Made by a program: the position numbers and the translations under genes. The notes beneath the pieces were generated by a model, which saw only the letters and a program-made list of their open reading frames with translations, ran no database searches and had not been told where the DNA came from. Positions 6,951 to 15,924 of a stretch of 52,121 nucleotides of DNA are shown here, piece by piece; position 1 is the stretch's first letter; each line of letters begins with the position of its first letter. Origin of the DNA: Candidatus Saccharimonadota bacterium (GTDB lineage: Bacteria > Patescibacteriota > Saccharimonadia > Saccharimonadales > UBA4665); the NCBI GenBank assembly GCA_013289705.1, contig JABCZM010000009.1, forward strand, positions 1 through 52,121. The letters run 5' to 3'.

Positions 6951-8489
6951 CTAGCGGCGGTACATTGAGTGGTTTTTGATCCAGCCGTGAGCGGCACGGG
7001 TGATTTCGGTGCTCATGTTATTTTTGAGTTCGTCAGCCAGCTTGGCATACGGAATCAGTGTAAAGCCAAAGCTACTACCCTCGCCTACTTTACTTTTGAC
7101 CCATATGTTACCACCGTGAGCTGTGACAATAGCTTTTGACAGATACAGGCCAAGGCCGGTGCCGCCAATTTGCGCTCGGTTGTGGTGGTCACGGTAGAAT
7201 TTGGTAAACAAGTGTTGCATGATGTTTGTTGGTATGCCGACACCGTAGTCTTCGACGATTGTTTCGACCATGCCCTCGTTGGTGAGCTGGGTGCTGATGC
7301 GGATTTTTTTGGACTTGCCACTGTACTTGATGGCGTTATCGACCAGGTTGTTGATAACTTCCAGGATGCTTACGCGGTCGACGCCAACAGTCGGTATGTC
7401 CGGCATAATGCTGTATTCCAGAGTGATTCCCCGTACTTTGGCGCGCAGGGCCATGTTATTAGCGGCCGAGCGTACAATATCGGCCCAGTTTTCTTCGTGT
7501 AGTTGCAGTACTAATTGATCGCCATCGACGCGTGCAACATTGAGGATATTATTGACGAAAGCGGTGAGCTGTTGAGCGCTGGCGCTCATCTTGAACATAA
7601 AGTCGTTCATTTCGGGGTCGAGTTTGCCAGCAAATTCTTCTTCGAAGGCCTCGATGTAGCCGCGTAGCAGTGTTAATGGTGTGCGGAGCTCGTGGACGCT
7701 GAGGGCAATAAAGCTAATGGCTTGATCGTCCTGGATGTATTGCTTGGTGTGGTCAAAAAATACTACCATGGTTTCAATGTGTTGCGAGTTGCTTCTGTTG
7801 TAGTAGGCGGCCAAATCAAACAAGCGCATTGGTCGTGTTTCGCTGACATTGAGCCGTACGCGTTCCCAGCTGCCATTGGCGGTGGCTTTAGTCTGTTTGA
7901 CGTCTGCTAGCCAGGTGTCAAAGGTTTGCTCGCTAGGAAATGACATATCGAGTAACGAATAAAAGTTTTTGCCAACAATATCAGATTCGGCGAGCTGTAG
8001 ATATTTGCAGGTTGCTTCGTTGGCAAACAGAATGTTTTGGCTGGCATCGAGTGTTATCAGCGGCAGCGGCAAGCTATTGGCAATGAAGTTGGCGTGCAAA
8101 TCGATCGGCTGGGGTTTGGTTTTGCTGGTTTGATCGGCGATGGTTGCTAGTTGATAGACTTGATGAATAAGGCTGGCGACCAGTTCTTTGCCAAAGGGGC
8201 TCGAATCGGGATTTGGTGCCGGCACAGGGTTGGCAGCATCGGGCATAATGTGCAAAATCGCCTCTGAAATAAGCTTCGTTGGCTGAGTCAAGTAGCGAGT
8301 ACTGAGCCATGGTAACAACGTGAGCGACAAAAGTGGCACAATCAGCAAAGCTGCGATCAGCTTGAAGCCAGTCAGATGTAGTACTTGCTCAACTAGCCAC
8401 CAATCGGCTAAAAAGACCAAATTATCAATAATTAACAGTGCAAAAATGCGTGTGCGAACTTGGCCGGTAAATTTATTGATATAGTCCAT
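6951..8489 (-). CDS. Membrane-anchored PAS sensor histidine kinase
   Basis: 512 residues. Two membrane helices (about 13-35 and 42-62) with almost no extracellular loop, a linker, a PAS domain (about 135-250), a HisKA domain with the phospho-accepting His266 in SVHELRTPLT, and an HATPase domain with N box NNLVDNAIKYSG, G1 VEDYGVGIP and G2 GGTGLGLYLSKAI. The lack of an outer sensing domain suggests that the PAS domain reads an internal or membrane signal. It follows the DUF3048 gene by 27 bp and lies upstream of the receiver gene, its likely phosphorylation partner. Confidence 0.94.
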   Translation of the reverse strand: MDYINKFTGQVRTRIFALLIIDNLVFLADWWLVEQVLHLTGFKLIAALLIVPLLSLTLLPWLSTRYLTQPTKLISEAILHIMPDAANPVPAPNPDSSPFGKELVASLIHQVYQLATIADQTSKTKPQPIDLHANFIANSLPLPLITLDASQNILFANEATCKYLQLAESDIVGKNFYSLLDMSFPSEQTFDTWLADVKQTKATANGSWERVRLNVSETRPMRLFDLAAYYNRSNSQHIETMVVFFDHTKQYIQDDQAISFIALSVHELRTPLTLLRGYIEAFEEEFAGKLDPEMNDFMFKMSASAQQLTAFVNNILNVARVDGDQLVLQLHEENWADIVRSAANNMALRAKVRGITLEYSIMPDIPTVGVDRVSILEVINNLVDNAIKYSGKSKKIRISTQLTNEGMVETIVEDYGVGIPTNIMQHLFTKFYRDHHNRAQIGGTGLGLYLSKAIVTAHGGNIWVKSKVGEGSSFGFTLIPYAKLADELKNNMSTEITRAAHGWIKNHSMYRR

Positions 8490-8516
8490 GTGCCACCCGC
8501 TATTTCACGTTTGACA

Positions 8517-9878
8517 TTACTGGTCAGTCACCTTCGAAGGGTCGGTGATGGCGGTGAGCCAGGTTTGCCCGGGGTTGAGTGCAATTGGCTTGCCAGCGGC
8601 GTCGGTGAACGTAATTTGGCTGGTATCGCTGGCTTTAGCCCATTGGCCGGTCGTGAGCGTGCCATCTTGGAATATATCGACGGGTCCGCTGCCAACGACG
8701 TTGTAGTTAGAATAATATGCGCCGCTGGAATCGAGTGCTCCTTGGCTTTCGGTTATTACCATGGCAACGACTACCTTTGGACTAATTTGGGCATTGGTGT
8801 TGGCATCGGTTTGCGGAGACCCACCTTCACTGCGATTGTAGCTATTGGTTGCGGCAACATAGTCGTAGTGGGCGTTATAGACTGGTCCGGAAAGTGTTAG
8901 GTTGATCGACGTGACGGTAGGTGTTTTCGCTGGTGCTTCGGGCTTGCGTGCAAAACCAGTGAATTTACTGCTGGTGTAGCCTTTTGTGGCTTCGAGTTGA
9001 TTTAAGGTTGAAACGGAAGTATACACATTATGCGGCGCTTCGCGAGTACTGATGCGGTGGTACGAGCTGCTGTTGGCAAACTGGTCGAGATCACGAACGT
9101 GCCAGGCTTTGATATCAGCCAAGCCATCAGGGCTGCCACCAACATGGGCGTAACCAGCATCGAAGCCGAGTGCCCATTCGATGTAGTATGGGCGGGCACT
9201 GCGAACTGGTCCAATGTTGTCTGGTGCGGTGTCCTGAAACAGTGCCAAGAAGCGCGTGACACCGCCTTCGGCAACGGCTTCAAACACGACATTGGCTTGG
9301 CTGAGGCCAGATTGCGGGCGGGCGTCGGTACTGTTTTCGATCATCACGCCAGTAACTGGTCGCAAGTTGACGGCTGGATCGACCTGTAAGCCGCTGAGTG
9401 TTGAGGCGACTGTCTTTGGAACGACGGGCTTTGGTTCGGTTTTATGGTGAATGGTAACTACTTCGTCTGCTTTAGAAATGGTGCGATGCGTCAGTACCCA
9501 CGTTGTACTGCTGAGCGTAATAATGAGCAGCGCCACACCACCCATGATGAGTAGCTGCTTTTTGGTTGGCGGCCAATCAACATGTGGCTTCCAATTGGTT
9601 TTCCAGCTTGTTTTCTGTGGTTTGGGGTGGCTGGTAACGATGTCGTGGTCGTTCGTTGACTTGTCGCTGTTTGCTAGTGTTTCTGGCTCGCCAATCTGTT
9701 CGGCCTGTTCCTTGGGGGTATCGAACGACATTATCCCAGGACTTACCACTTGTGCTGCCACTGGCTCTTGTGCGCTGATCTCTTCATCGAATATTGGCAA
9801 TGGTGCACGTGCCGGTTTTGCTAAGGGGTGAATTACTTTTGGTTTTCGCCCCGCCCTTGGGCGAAAGTCATCAATCAT
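8517..9878 (-). CDS. DUF3048 (YerB-like) membrane-anchored extracytoplasmic protein
   Basis: 453 residues from ATG 9878. A cytoplasmic N-terminal tail of about 105 residues, one membrane helix (LLIMGGVALLIITLSSTTWV), then a large extracytoplasmic DUF3048 region. The family signature is clear: RPVTGVMIENSTDARPQSGL, VVFEAVAEGGVTRFLALF, IGPVRSARPYYIEWA and the late FQDGTLTTGQW. Bacillus YerB is a lipoprotein of this family; biochemical function is not established. A GTG at 9884 is in frame, but a TACAAT ends 7 bp before ATG 9878, so a leaderless start at 9878 is preferred. The histidine kinase follows in the same direction. Confidence 0.88.
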   Translation of the reverse strand: MIDDFRPRAGRKPKVIHPLAKPARAPLPIFDEEISAQEPVAAQVVSPGIMSFDTPKEQAEQIGEPETLANSDKSTNDHDIVTSHPKPQKTSWKTNWKPHVDWPPTKKQLLIMGGVALLIITLSSTTWVLTHRTISKADEVVTIHHKTEPKPVVPKTVASTLSGLQVDPAVNLRPVTGVMIENSTDARPQSGLSQANVVFEAVAEGGVTRFLALFQDTAPDNIGPVRSARPYYIEWALGFDAGYAHVGGSPDGLADIKAWHVRDLDQFANSSSYHRISTREAPHNVYTSVSTLNQLEATKGYTSSKFTGFARKPEAPAKTPTVTSINLTLSGPVYNAHYDYVAATNSYNRSEGGSPQTDANTNAQISPKVVVAMVITESQGALDSSGAYYSNYNVVGSGPVDIFQDGTLTTGQWAKASDTSQITFTDAAGKPIALNPGQTWLTAITDPSKVTDQ

Positions 9879-9885
9879 AAGCACT

Positions 9886-9891
9886 ATTGTA
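9886..9891 (-). promoter_or_regulatory. Extended -10 box, leaderless promoter of the DUF3048 gene
   Basis: TG-A-TACAAT on the minus strand, 7 bp before ATG 9878. It lies only 1 bp from the alternative GTG at 9884, which it therefore rules out as the start of this transcript. Confidence 0.55.
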
Positions 9892-9908
9892 TCAGACGAC
9901 GAGTGCTT

Positions 9909-11372
9909 TTATAGCAATGCTTTGAGTGAACGGTTAAGTCGTTCCAGGCTGCGGTCTTTGCCAATGACGGCTAGCGTGTCTGCCAATCCGGGACTGGCGG
10001 CTGCCCAGGTAGTTGCAACACGAATCAGGCTAAAGAGTACGCCTGGCTTTTGGCCGGTTTGCTCTAGGAGCTCATTGAGCTTATTCGTGAGATCGTCGGA
10101 CGAAAAATCACTGGTTTCAAGTGTTGTCTTCGCCTGTTCGAGTAGCGTTTTTAGTTCTGCATGGCTAAACTTTTTGAGTTGCTTATTATTGTCGATCAGC
10201 GACATATCTACGGGCAAATCGCGAAAGAAGAAATTGGTTAGATCGGGGAGTTCAGCAAAGAATTTCAGGCGTTCTTGCACTAAACCGAGCACTCGCTTTC
10301 GATAGGTTGCACCATATGGTGCGGCAAATGCTTCTTCTGGCCAAAATGTTGCGTCTGGGCTTTCGCCGAGCAGTCTATAGAGTTGGTTTGGATCGTCTTC
10401 GTAGAGGTTGCGTATGTGTGCTCCGTTAAGCCATAGTAGCCGTCGTTCGTCAAAACGGGCACCAGAGCGTTGGACGCGGTCGAGTGAGAATTTTTCGATG
10501 AGCTCTTTGGTACTAAATACTTCCTGCTCGGTGCCGTCGTTCCAGCCGAGTGATGCCAGGAAGTTACGCATTGCCTCTGGCAAGTAGCCCTCTTTACGGT
10601 AGTCTAGGATGTCTTTGGCGCCATCGCGCTTGGAAAGTTTTTTGTTACCGTCTGGGCCAAGGATGTGTGGCATGGTGGCCAAGATTGGCGGTGTAATATC
10701 CAGTGCTTCGTAAAGATTTAGATAGTTAGGTACTGATGACAGAAACTCTTGGCCACGGATAACATGCGTGATTTCCATGTCGACATCGTCGACAATATGC
10801 GCAAAGTTGTAAGTTGGATAGCCATCTGATTTAACTAAAATAAAGTCGTCAATCGATTCTGGGCTAGTCGACAGATCACCCATAACGGCGTCGTGGCGGC
10901 TGTAAGCTTTTGGGTCGGATTTAAAGCGCAGTGGCGTCGTGCCATCCCAAACTGGCGGATTTTCTGGCCGGTGATTGCGGTATAGGAATGGCCTCTTCTC
11001 TTTTTGGGCTTGTTCACGAAAGGCTTGCACTTCCTCGGCGGTGTATGGGTCAGCGTATGCTCTGCCGGCGTCGATAAGCTTATGTGCCCATGTTTGGTAG
11101 ATTTCTAGTCGCTGGCTCTGATAAAAATCATTACGTGTGCCATCCTTGGGTGGCCCCTCATCGTATTCGATTCCCAGCCAAGATAGGGAGTCAATGATGT
11201 GCTGCGCGCTGCCCTGCACTTCGCGGGCCTGATCGGTGTCTTCGATGCGCAAAATAAACTTGCCGCCTGGTGACTGCTTGGCAACCAGCCACGCAAATAA
11301 TGCCGTACGGATGCCGCCAACATGCAAATAGCCGGTTGGTGAGGGTGCAAAGCGTGTGCGAACTGGTTTCAT
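9909..11372 (-). CDS. gltX: Glutamyl-tRNA synthetase
   Basis: 487 residues, the normal length of bacterial class Ib GluRS. The ATP-binding HIGH motif is HVGG within RFAPSPTGYLHVGGIRTALF (residues 6-25), and the KMSKS motif is KLSKRDG. FILRIEDTDQAR, the glutamate-binding segment, is intact, and the C-terminal anticodon-binding helical domain is present. The enzyme charges tRNA-Glu, and often also tRNA-Gln in bacteria that rely on GatCAB. The start sits 9 bp after TATAAT, which implies a leaderless mRNA. Confidence 0.98.
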   Translation of the reverse strand: MKPVRTRFAPSPTGYLHVGGIRTALFAWLVAKQSPGGKFILRIEDTDQAREVQGSAQHIIDSLSWLGIEYDEGPPKDGTRNDFYQSQRLEIYQTWAHKLIDAGRAYADPYTAEEVQAFREQAQKEKRPFLYRNHRPENPPVWDGTTPLRFKSDPKAYSRHDAVMGDLSTSPESIDDFILVKSDGYPTYNFAHIVDDVDMEITHVIRGQEFLSSVPNYLNLYEALDITPPILATMPHILGPDGNKKLSKRDGAKDILDYRKEGYLPEAMRNFLASLGWNDGTEQEVFSTKELIEKFSLDRVQRSGARFDERRLLWLNGAHIRNLYEDDPNQLYRLLGESPDATFWPEEAFAAPYGATYRKRVLGLVQERLKFFAELPDLTNFFFRDLPVDMSLIDNNKQLKKFSHAELKTLLEQAKTTLETSDFSSDDLTNKLNELLEQTGQKPGVLFSLIRVATTWAAASPGLADTLAVIGKDRSLERLNRSLKALL

Positions 11373-11381
11373 GATCTGTGA

Positions 11382-11387
11382 ATTATA
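11382..11387 (-). promoter_or_regulatory. -10 box, leaderless promoter of gltX
   Basis: Perfect TATAAT on the minus strand, 9 bp before ATG 11372. No Shine-Dalgarno in the short gap. Confidence 0.55.
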
Positions 11388-11428
11388 TGATAGATCGCTG
11401 TTTTTATGAAGTCGAACCTCGCGCTCGC

Positions 11429-12640
11429 TTACAGGCTAGTGGCGATGTCGATTAGCTGACTAGTGCTCAGATTGCCCTGGCTACTAACCTGGTACACGAT
11501 GCCGCCGTCAACCCAGGTTGCATCATTATTATTGTAAATGTAAATTGTTCGGCCCTTATTCTGGATGGTTTGATAGGTCTTGTTTGAGTTGGCGACAACA
11601 TTGTCGAGTAGTGTTTGACTGTCCCAGTTTGAAGCTTTTTGGGTCAGAGTGTAGGCTTGATTGCTGTCTGAATTGTTAAACACGGTGCTAATGGTACCGG
11701 TGCTGTATTTGAGCTTGCTGACCGCAAAACCATTTGGATGATAACCAGGCAAGCTGGCGTGAAAACCAGCTTCGGCGGAAGCAAGGTGTAGCTGAATATT
11801 CGTCTTATTTTGGTATGCGACGAATCCGGTAAGCAGCAACACCGCGAGCGAAGCAGTTACCACTGTTGCGGTTCGGTGGCGCAGTGGTTTATGCTCTGTT
11901 CGCCTAGCTTGTTTGGCCTGTTTGCGTTCGGCACGAGCCAGCTTCTTTGGATCGAGGTATGTTTCTTTGTGAGCATCGGCCTCGGCCAGTGCGCGGGTAA
12001 AGATATCCATCGACTGATTCTCGGTAATTGAACTACTGACTTGTGCATTTTGCAGTGCTGCTGGGGGTAGTGCGTAAACACGAACGGCTGCGCTGGGTCG
12101 TATATCGGCTGCGCTTGGCGAGGCAAAGCGGCGAATGAGTTTGCTTTTTGCGGTGTGCTTGGCACGCGCGAGGCGGCTTTCATCAATTTGCTGGATGGAT
12201 AGCTTCGGTGCGACCATTACCGTCATTGGATCGTTCGCCAGTACATCGGTTGGGCTAATTGCCTTGATTCGTTGTCCGGCCACTGGTTTCTTTACGGCGG
12301 TGCGCATTAGTGTCTGCGTGTGCTGCGGTTGATGTGCTTTGACGTGGCCAGAAGGCTTGGCCGATCCCCTTGCTGATCGTTGTACGTCCATGAATTTCTT
12401 GGTGTTGGCTGCGTCTGAATATGAAATTGGCTGGGCGATGGGCCTGATTGTTCCACTCAGGGCGGTTGTCTGTTTGCTAACGCGCATAACATCGTTAAGT
12501 GTTGGTGGGGCGCTTTTTTGTGGCGTCACTAGGTTGTCAGCTAATAATTGACCACTGTTTGGATCGTAACGACGCCCGTTGATACTGATAGATGTTATAT
12601 TTTTTTTCGCCACTGTGGTGGTTTGTCCCCTGGTTTGCAT
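11429..12640 (-). CDS. Membrane-anchored protein with a DUF4367-like outer domain
   Basis: 403 residues. A basic, Pro/Ala/Gln-rich, probably disordered cytoplasmic region (1-250) opens with ITSISINGRRYDPNSGQLL. One membrane helix at about 256-276 follows a Lys/Arg-rich stretch. The extracytoplasmic C-terminal domain of about 125 residues (YTLTQKASNWDSQTLL, TIYIYNNNDATWVDGGIVYQV, then STSQLIDIATSL) resembles DUF4367 domains found on anti-sigma and surface proteins. The resemblance is by eye only. There is no sigma factor beside it. Function unknown. Confidence 0.75.
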   Translation of the reverse strand: MQTRGQTTTVAKKNITSISINGRRYDPNSGQLLADNLVTPQKSAPPTLNDVMRVSKQTTALSGTIRPIAQPISYSDAANTKKFMDVQRSARGSAKPSGHVKAHQPQHTQTLMRTAVKKPVAGQRIKAISPTDVLANDPMTVMVAPKLSIQQIDESRLARAKHTAKSKLIRRFASPSAADIRPSAAVRVYALPPAALQNAQVSSSITENQSMDIFTRALAEADAHKETYLDPKKLARAERKQAKQARRTEHKPLRHRTATVVTASLAVLLLTGFVAYQNKTNIQLHLASAEAGFHASLPGYHPNGFAVSKLKYSTGTISTVFNNSDSNQAYTLTQKASNWDSQTLLDNVVANSNKTYQTIQNKGRTIYIYNNNDATWVDGGIVYQVSSQGNLSTSQLIDIATSL

Positions 12641-12733
12641 ACTTCTTACGCATATCTTACAACCTCCTGACGGCTGTTTGCAAGTTAAAGGGAGTCTGGC
12701 AAAGAGATTTCGCTTAGGCGGACCAGCTAGCTG

Positions 12734-12739
12734 TATAAT
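12734..12739 (+). promoter_or_regulatory. -10 box, near-leaderless promoter of the PEGA gene
   Basis: Perfect TATAAT, directly preceded by TG, 12 bp before ATG 12752. No Shine-Dalgarno and no clear -35. Confidence 0.55.
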
Positions 12740-12751
12740 GAATCATAGTCT

Positions 12752-14233
12752 ATGGAATTTCTTGACCCAAAAAAACAGCGAAATCACGTCATCTTGATAC
12801 TTGTTGGCTATGTTGCGATTGGTATCGCAATTTTGTTTGCTACCCGACTGCTACTTCTTGAGTCGTACGGTTATGGGCTCAATGGAGATGGCCAGCTGAT
12901 TCAGAGCGGCATTGTATTTGTATCGAGCGTGCCCAGCGGTGCCCAGATCCATCTGAACAATGCAACTCCAGATAAAACGCATGCCCGGCTGTCTGTTGTG
13001 AGTGGTGAGTATACTATGCAGCTGACGCGCACGGGCTATCGTTCTTGGCAACGAACCATCAGTGTTGATGGTGGTACGGTGCAACACTACGATTATCCGT
13101 TTCTGTTTCCTAGTAAGCTGGTGACCACCAATGCGCCTGATGCTACTTACGACAGTGCACCGGGGGTTGTAAGCCAGAGCCCTGACTTGCGTTGGCTACT
13201 GGTACAGCAGCCTGGCAACAGCGGCTCATTCAACGAATATGACTTTAATAATCCTAAACTGAAGCCAGTTGTACTCACCTTGCCTGAGTCGATTATAGGC
13301 ACCGATAAAACACATACCCTAGAAGCCATTGACTGGTCGAACGACAACCAACACCTGCTGCTCAAAGACACCGATAGCGATGGCAAAGTAAGCTTTATTT
13401 TATTTGATCGTAGTGACCCGGCCCAATCGGTCGATTTAAGTACGACATTCAATGTAGCGACAACAACGATGAGTTTTTTAAACGGCAAATACAATAGTTA
13501 TTACCTGTATGACACAACGGCTCAAACGCTGTCCACGGCCAACCTCGGCACTCCAACGGTAACGCCATTGTTGGACCATGTGCTTGACTATAAACCGCAA
13601 GATGGTGATGTCTTGCTCTATGTTTCCAGCGAAGGTGTGCCGAGCGGCAAGGTTGCGATTGATTTATTCCAGGCTGGTAAAACCTACGAACTACGAACCG
13701 CCGCAGCTAACGACAGGTACTTACTGAATCTTTCGAGTTATGCCGGCTCGTTGTTTGTGGCAGTTGGATCGAGTAGTGAAAATAAAGTCTACGTCTACAA
13801 AAATCCCGTCGATCAGCTGAACAGCAAAGCCGCACTGCTGGTGCCGATTTATGTGCTCAAGGCAAAGAATCCAAACTACGTGTCGTTCTCTGGTAATTCT
13901 CGCTTTGTAATGAGTGAAAATGGATCGAGCTTTGCGGTCTATGATGCCGAAAATGATAAGGGATACCTGTACGACACAAAAACAGCTTTGGATGCGCCCC
14001 AAACGCACGCTACCTGGATGGACGGGCACCGTTTGCAGTACGTTAGCGCTGGCAAGCTCGTGGTGTTTGATTTCGACAGCATGAATCAACAAACCTTGAT
14101 GCCAGCAAGCCCTAGTTATCTGCCGTTTTTTGATCCTAACTACAAGTTTGTTGACACGTTCGTGCCTGATGTGGCCAATCCGGCGCAGTTTACGCTCACC
14201 TCTACGGCACTTCGTACGCCAGCTGATCAGTAA
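12752..14233 (+). CDS. Membrane-anchored PEGA-domain protein with a beta-propeller-like body
   Basis: 493 residues. Signal-anchor helix at about 11-34, then a PEGA domain (about 50-115) containing VFVSSVPSGAQIHLNN and GYRSWQRTISVDGG. The remaining 370 residues are repeated beta-strand units of the type WLLVQQPGNSG, IDWSNDNQHLLLKDTDSDG and RFVMSENGSSFAVYDAE, as in WD40/TolB-like propellers. PEGA domains occur in surface and S-layer-associated proteins. It is divergent from the 403-residue membrane protein, and the promoter suggests a near-leaderless mRNA. The gene ends 22 bp before a 34-bp inverted repeat that lies between it and the convergent sortase gene. Confidence 0.85.
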   Translation: MEFLDPKKQRNHVILILVGYVAIGIAILFATRLLLLESYGYGLNGDGQLIQSGIVFVSSVPSGAQIHLNNATPDKTHARLSVVSGEYTMQLTRTGYRSWQRTISVDGGTVQHYDYPFLFPSKLVTTNAPDATYDSAPGVVSQSPDLRWLLVQQPGNSGSFNEYDFNNPKLKPVVLTLPESIIGTDKTHTLEAIDWSNDNQHLLLKDTDSDGKVSFILFDRSDPAQSVDLSTTFNVATTTMSFLNGKYNSYYLYDTTAQTLSTANLGTPTVTPLLDHVLDYKPQDGDVLLYVSSEGVPSGKVAIDLFQAGKTYELRTAAANDRYLLNLSSYAGSLFVAVGSSSENKVYVYKNPVDQLNSKAALLVPIYVLKAKNPNYVSFSGNSRFVMSENGSSFAVYDAENDKGYLYDTKTALDAPQTHATWMDGHRLQYVSAGKLVVFDFDSMNQQTLMPASPSYLPFFDPNYKFVDTFVPDVANPAQFTLTSTALRTPADQ

Positions 14234-14255
14234 TTTGCTTTTTGCTAGGTTGAGC

Positions 14256-14353
14256 AAGAACCAGCCACTGTGCTTTTGTAGTTTTTGATGACTCTCTCTG
14301 GTCGGCCCTAAAGGGCTGAATCAAAAACTACAAAAGCACAGTGGCTGGTTCTT
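14256..14353. repeat. 34-bp perfect inverted repeat between convergent genes
   Basis: The left arm at 14256-14289 begins AAGAACCAGCCACTGTGC and the right arm at 14320-14353 is its exact reverse complement. The 30-nt loop contains its own small hairpin, GCCC-TAAA-GGGC. It can act as a bidirectional terminator, but the stem is far longer than termination needs. It may instead be a decayed or miniature mobile element. Confidence 0.85.
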
Positions 14354-14375
14354 TAAGTTTTGCGTTACGTATTGT

Positions 14376-15689
14376 TTACAGTAACCAGTTCCAGAAGCGA
14401 CTCCAGGCAGTTGGGCCGTTACCGGGAAGTTGCGCGGGGCTGACTACATTGCTATTGCTGCTTTGAGGAGTTGTGCTGGTGGCGTTGCCACTGGGGTCCG
14501 GGCTGATCTGCTGACCAACAATAATTAATCTATGTAGTGACGTACCTGGCGGATCACAAGTAATTAATGTGGCAGTAGCAGTTTGCCCAGCTACCGGTCC
14601 GAGTACGGCTACGTCGCTTGGGTCGACAATGTCTTTGCTGATTACCTTGTAGACGTAGACTTTGTTATTGTTGGTCAGATAAAACGTGTCGCCTGGCACC
14701 AGTGTGTGTAGCAGTACAAAGGCGAACTTGTACTTACCCTTATTAAAGATATTGTTGCTAGAGTGGCCAAAGAATGCCGTATTGCCCTTTTCACCTGGCA
14801 TAACGGTGGTTGGATAGTGGACTACGCCGTCTTGCAGGTCGTTCTCGATCGTGTCTTCATTGGTGGAGGTTTCGGTGTAGTTAACGGGGATTTCGACGTT
14901 GATGCTGGGGATGATAACTTCGGGGTTTGGCGTGGGCGCAACGCCGCTACTATTGAGAATAAGTGGCGTGGCGCTGGCATTGCGGCTAGGTTGGATAAAC
15001 GGTGCGATAAAGAATTCATTAAAAAATCCAAACAGGAAGATAAAAATCACGGTAAAGCCAAGTCCCAATCCAAACAATAGCGACTGGAAATGGTGTTTTG
15101 CCTTCAGTTTGCCGCCGGCGCTTACTTTGTCCAGGACTGCTTTTTTGACTTGTTTTGGTGTGCGGGCGTCTTTGAGTTTTTGCTTTGGTCGCGATGGTGC
15201 GGCATGAATAGCCAGCATTTTTGGCTCAGCTTTGGCGGTGACAACGCCCGAAGATTCCAGTGCACTTTCTATCTCAGGTGCGCTGATTTTTGGCTTAGCG
15301 TTTTTTTGTTTGTGATACTTAGAAGACGCGGTGTTGCGGGCATAGAATTCTTTCCAGACCTCGTGTTTTTCGGCATCTGGCAGCGTGACATAGTAGTGGT
15401 GCCATTCGGTTTGGATTTCGGCCAAACTCTTGCCGGATGTGCTCAGTTCATGCATAAAATCCTGGTGCTTGGAGTTTGGCTTGATGATCATGACGTCTTC
15501 GAGCTCTTCTTCGGCACTTGGCTCGTTGTCGTAGATTTTGTTGAGTTTTTGGCGAATCATCACCGTTGCGGCGTTGCGTTCGGCAGTGGTTGATAGTGGA
15601 TTTACTTTGGCTTCTTTTTTGGGTAGCAAGTAACTCTCCGCTTCTGTGTCGGATTGGTCGTCGTTTGAGGCCGGAGGCTGGATATTCAT
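14376..15689 (-). CDS. Sortase with a long cytoplasmic N-terminal extension
   Basis: 437 residues. A charged cytoplasmic region (1-198), a membrane helix (about 201-233), then an extracytoplasmic sortase domain (about 255-395). The catalytic triad is visible: His309 in FFGHSSNN, Cys378 in TLITCDPPG and Arg387 in TSLHRLIIVG. The TLxTC and HRxxV pattern suits class D/E/F-like sortases. Such enzymes cleave an LPxTG-type signal and attach proteins to the cell wall. The extension of about 200 residues before the helix is unusual for sortases. No obvious LPxTG substrate is encoded in this window. Confidence 0.9.
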   Translation of the reverse strand: MNIQPPASNDDQSDTEAESYLLPKKEAKVNPLSTTAERNAATVMIRQKLNKIYDNEPSAEEELEDVMIIKPNSKHQDFMHELSTSGKSLAEIQTEWHHYYVTLPDAEKHEVWKEFYARNTASSKYHKQKNAKPKISAPEIESALESSGVVTAKAEPKMLAIHAAPSRPKQKLKDARTPKQVKKAVLDKVSAGGKLKAKHHFQSLLFGLGLGFTVIFIFLFGFFNEFFIAPFIQPSRNASATPLILNSSGVAPTPNPEVIIPSINVEIPVNYTETSTNEDTIENDLQDGVVHYPTTVMPGEKGNTAFFGHSSNNIFNKGKYKFAFVLLHTLVPGDTFYLTNNNKVYVYKVISKDIVDPSDVAVLGPVAGQTATATLITCDPPGTSLHRLIIVGQQISPDPSGNATSTTPQSSNSNVVSPAQLPGNGPTAWSRFWNWLL

Positions 15690-15695
15690 AGGCTT

Positions 15696-15701
15696 ACCGT
15701 A
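15696..15701 (-). promoter_or_regulatory. Weak -10 candidate before the sortase gene
   Basis: TACGGT on the minus strand, 6 bp before ATG 15689. It matches the leaderless spacing seen elsewhere but is a poor hexamer. Confidence 0.3.
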
Positions 15702-15834
15702 TGCTTACAGAAAAACAGGCGAAATGGCTCGCCTTCACCAGAGTATTATAGTACAATACTCCTCTGATAACCATGAGTATGCTTGTGGTTACATTTAACA
15801 ATTCAGGCAAACGATACGTTTTTTTACATCTTGT

Positions 15835-15920
15835 GCCGCAGTGGTGGAATGGTAGACACGCCGGACTCAAAATCCTGTGGGGGCAACCCCGTGTCGGTTC
15901 AAGTCCGACCTGCGGCACCA
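15835..15920 (+). tRNA. tRNA-Leu (anticodon CAA)
   Basis: 86 nt including an encoded CCA. Acceptor arm GCCGCAG/CTGCGGC, D-arm beginning TGGTGGAATGGTAGACA, anticodon loop CTCAAAA (anticodon CAA, reads UUG), a long variable arm TGGGGGCAACCCCG, and T-arm GTCGG-TTCAAGT-CCGAC. The long variable arm and A discriminator fit leucine. Confidence 0.97.
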
Positions 15921-15924
15921 GAGG

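Noticed and set aside
15694-15918. 74-residue reverse-strand frame over tRNA-Leu
   Set aside because: It is the antisense of a well-formed tRNA plus intergenic DNA; such frames are a common annotation artefact.
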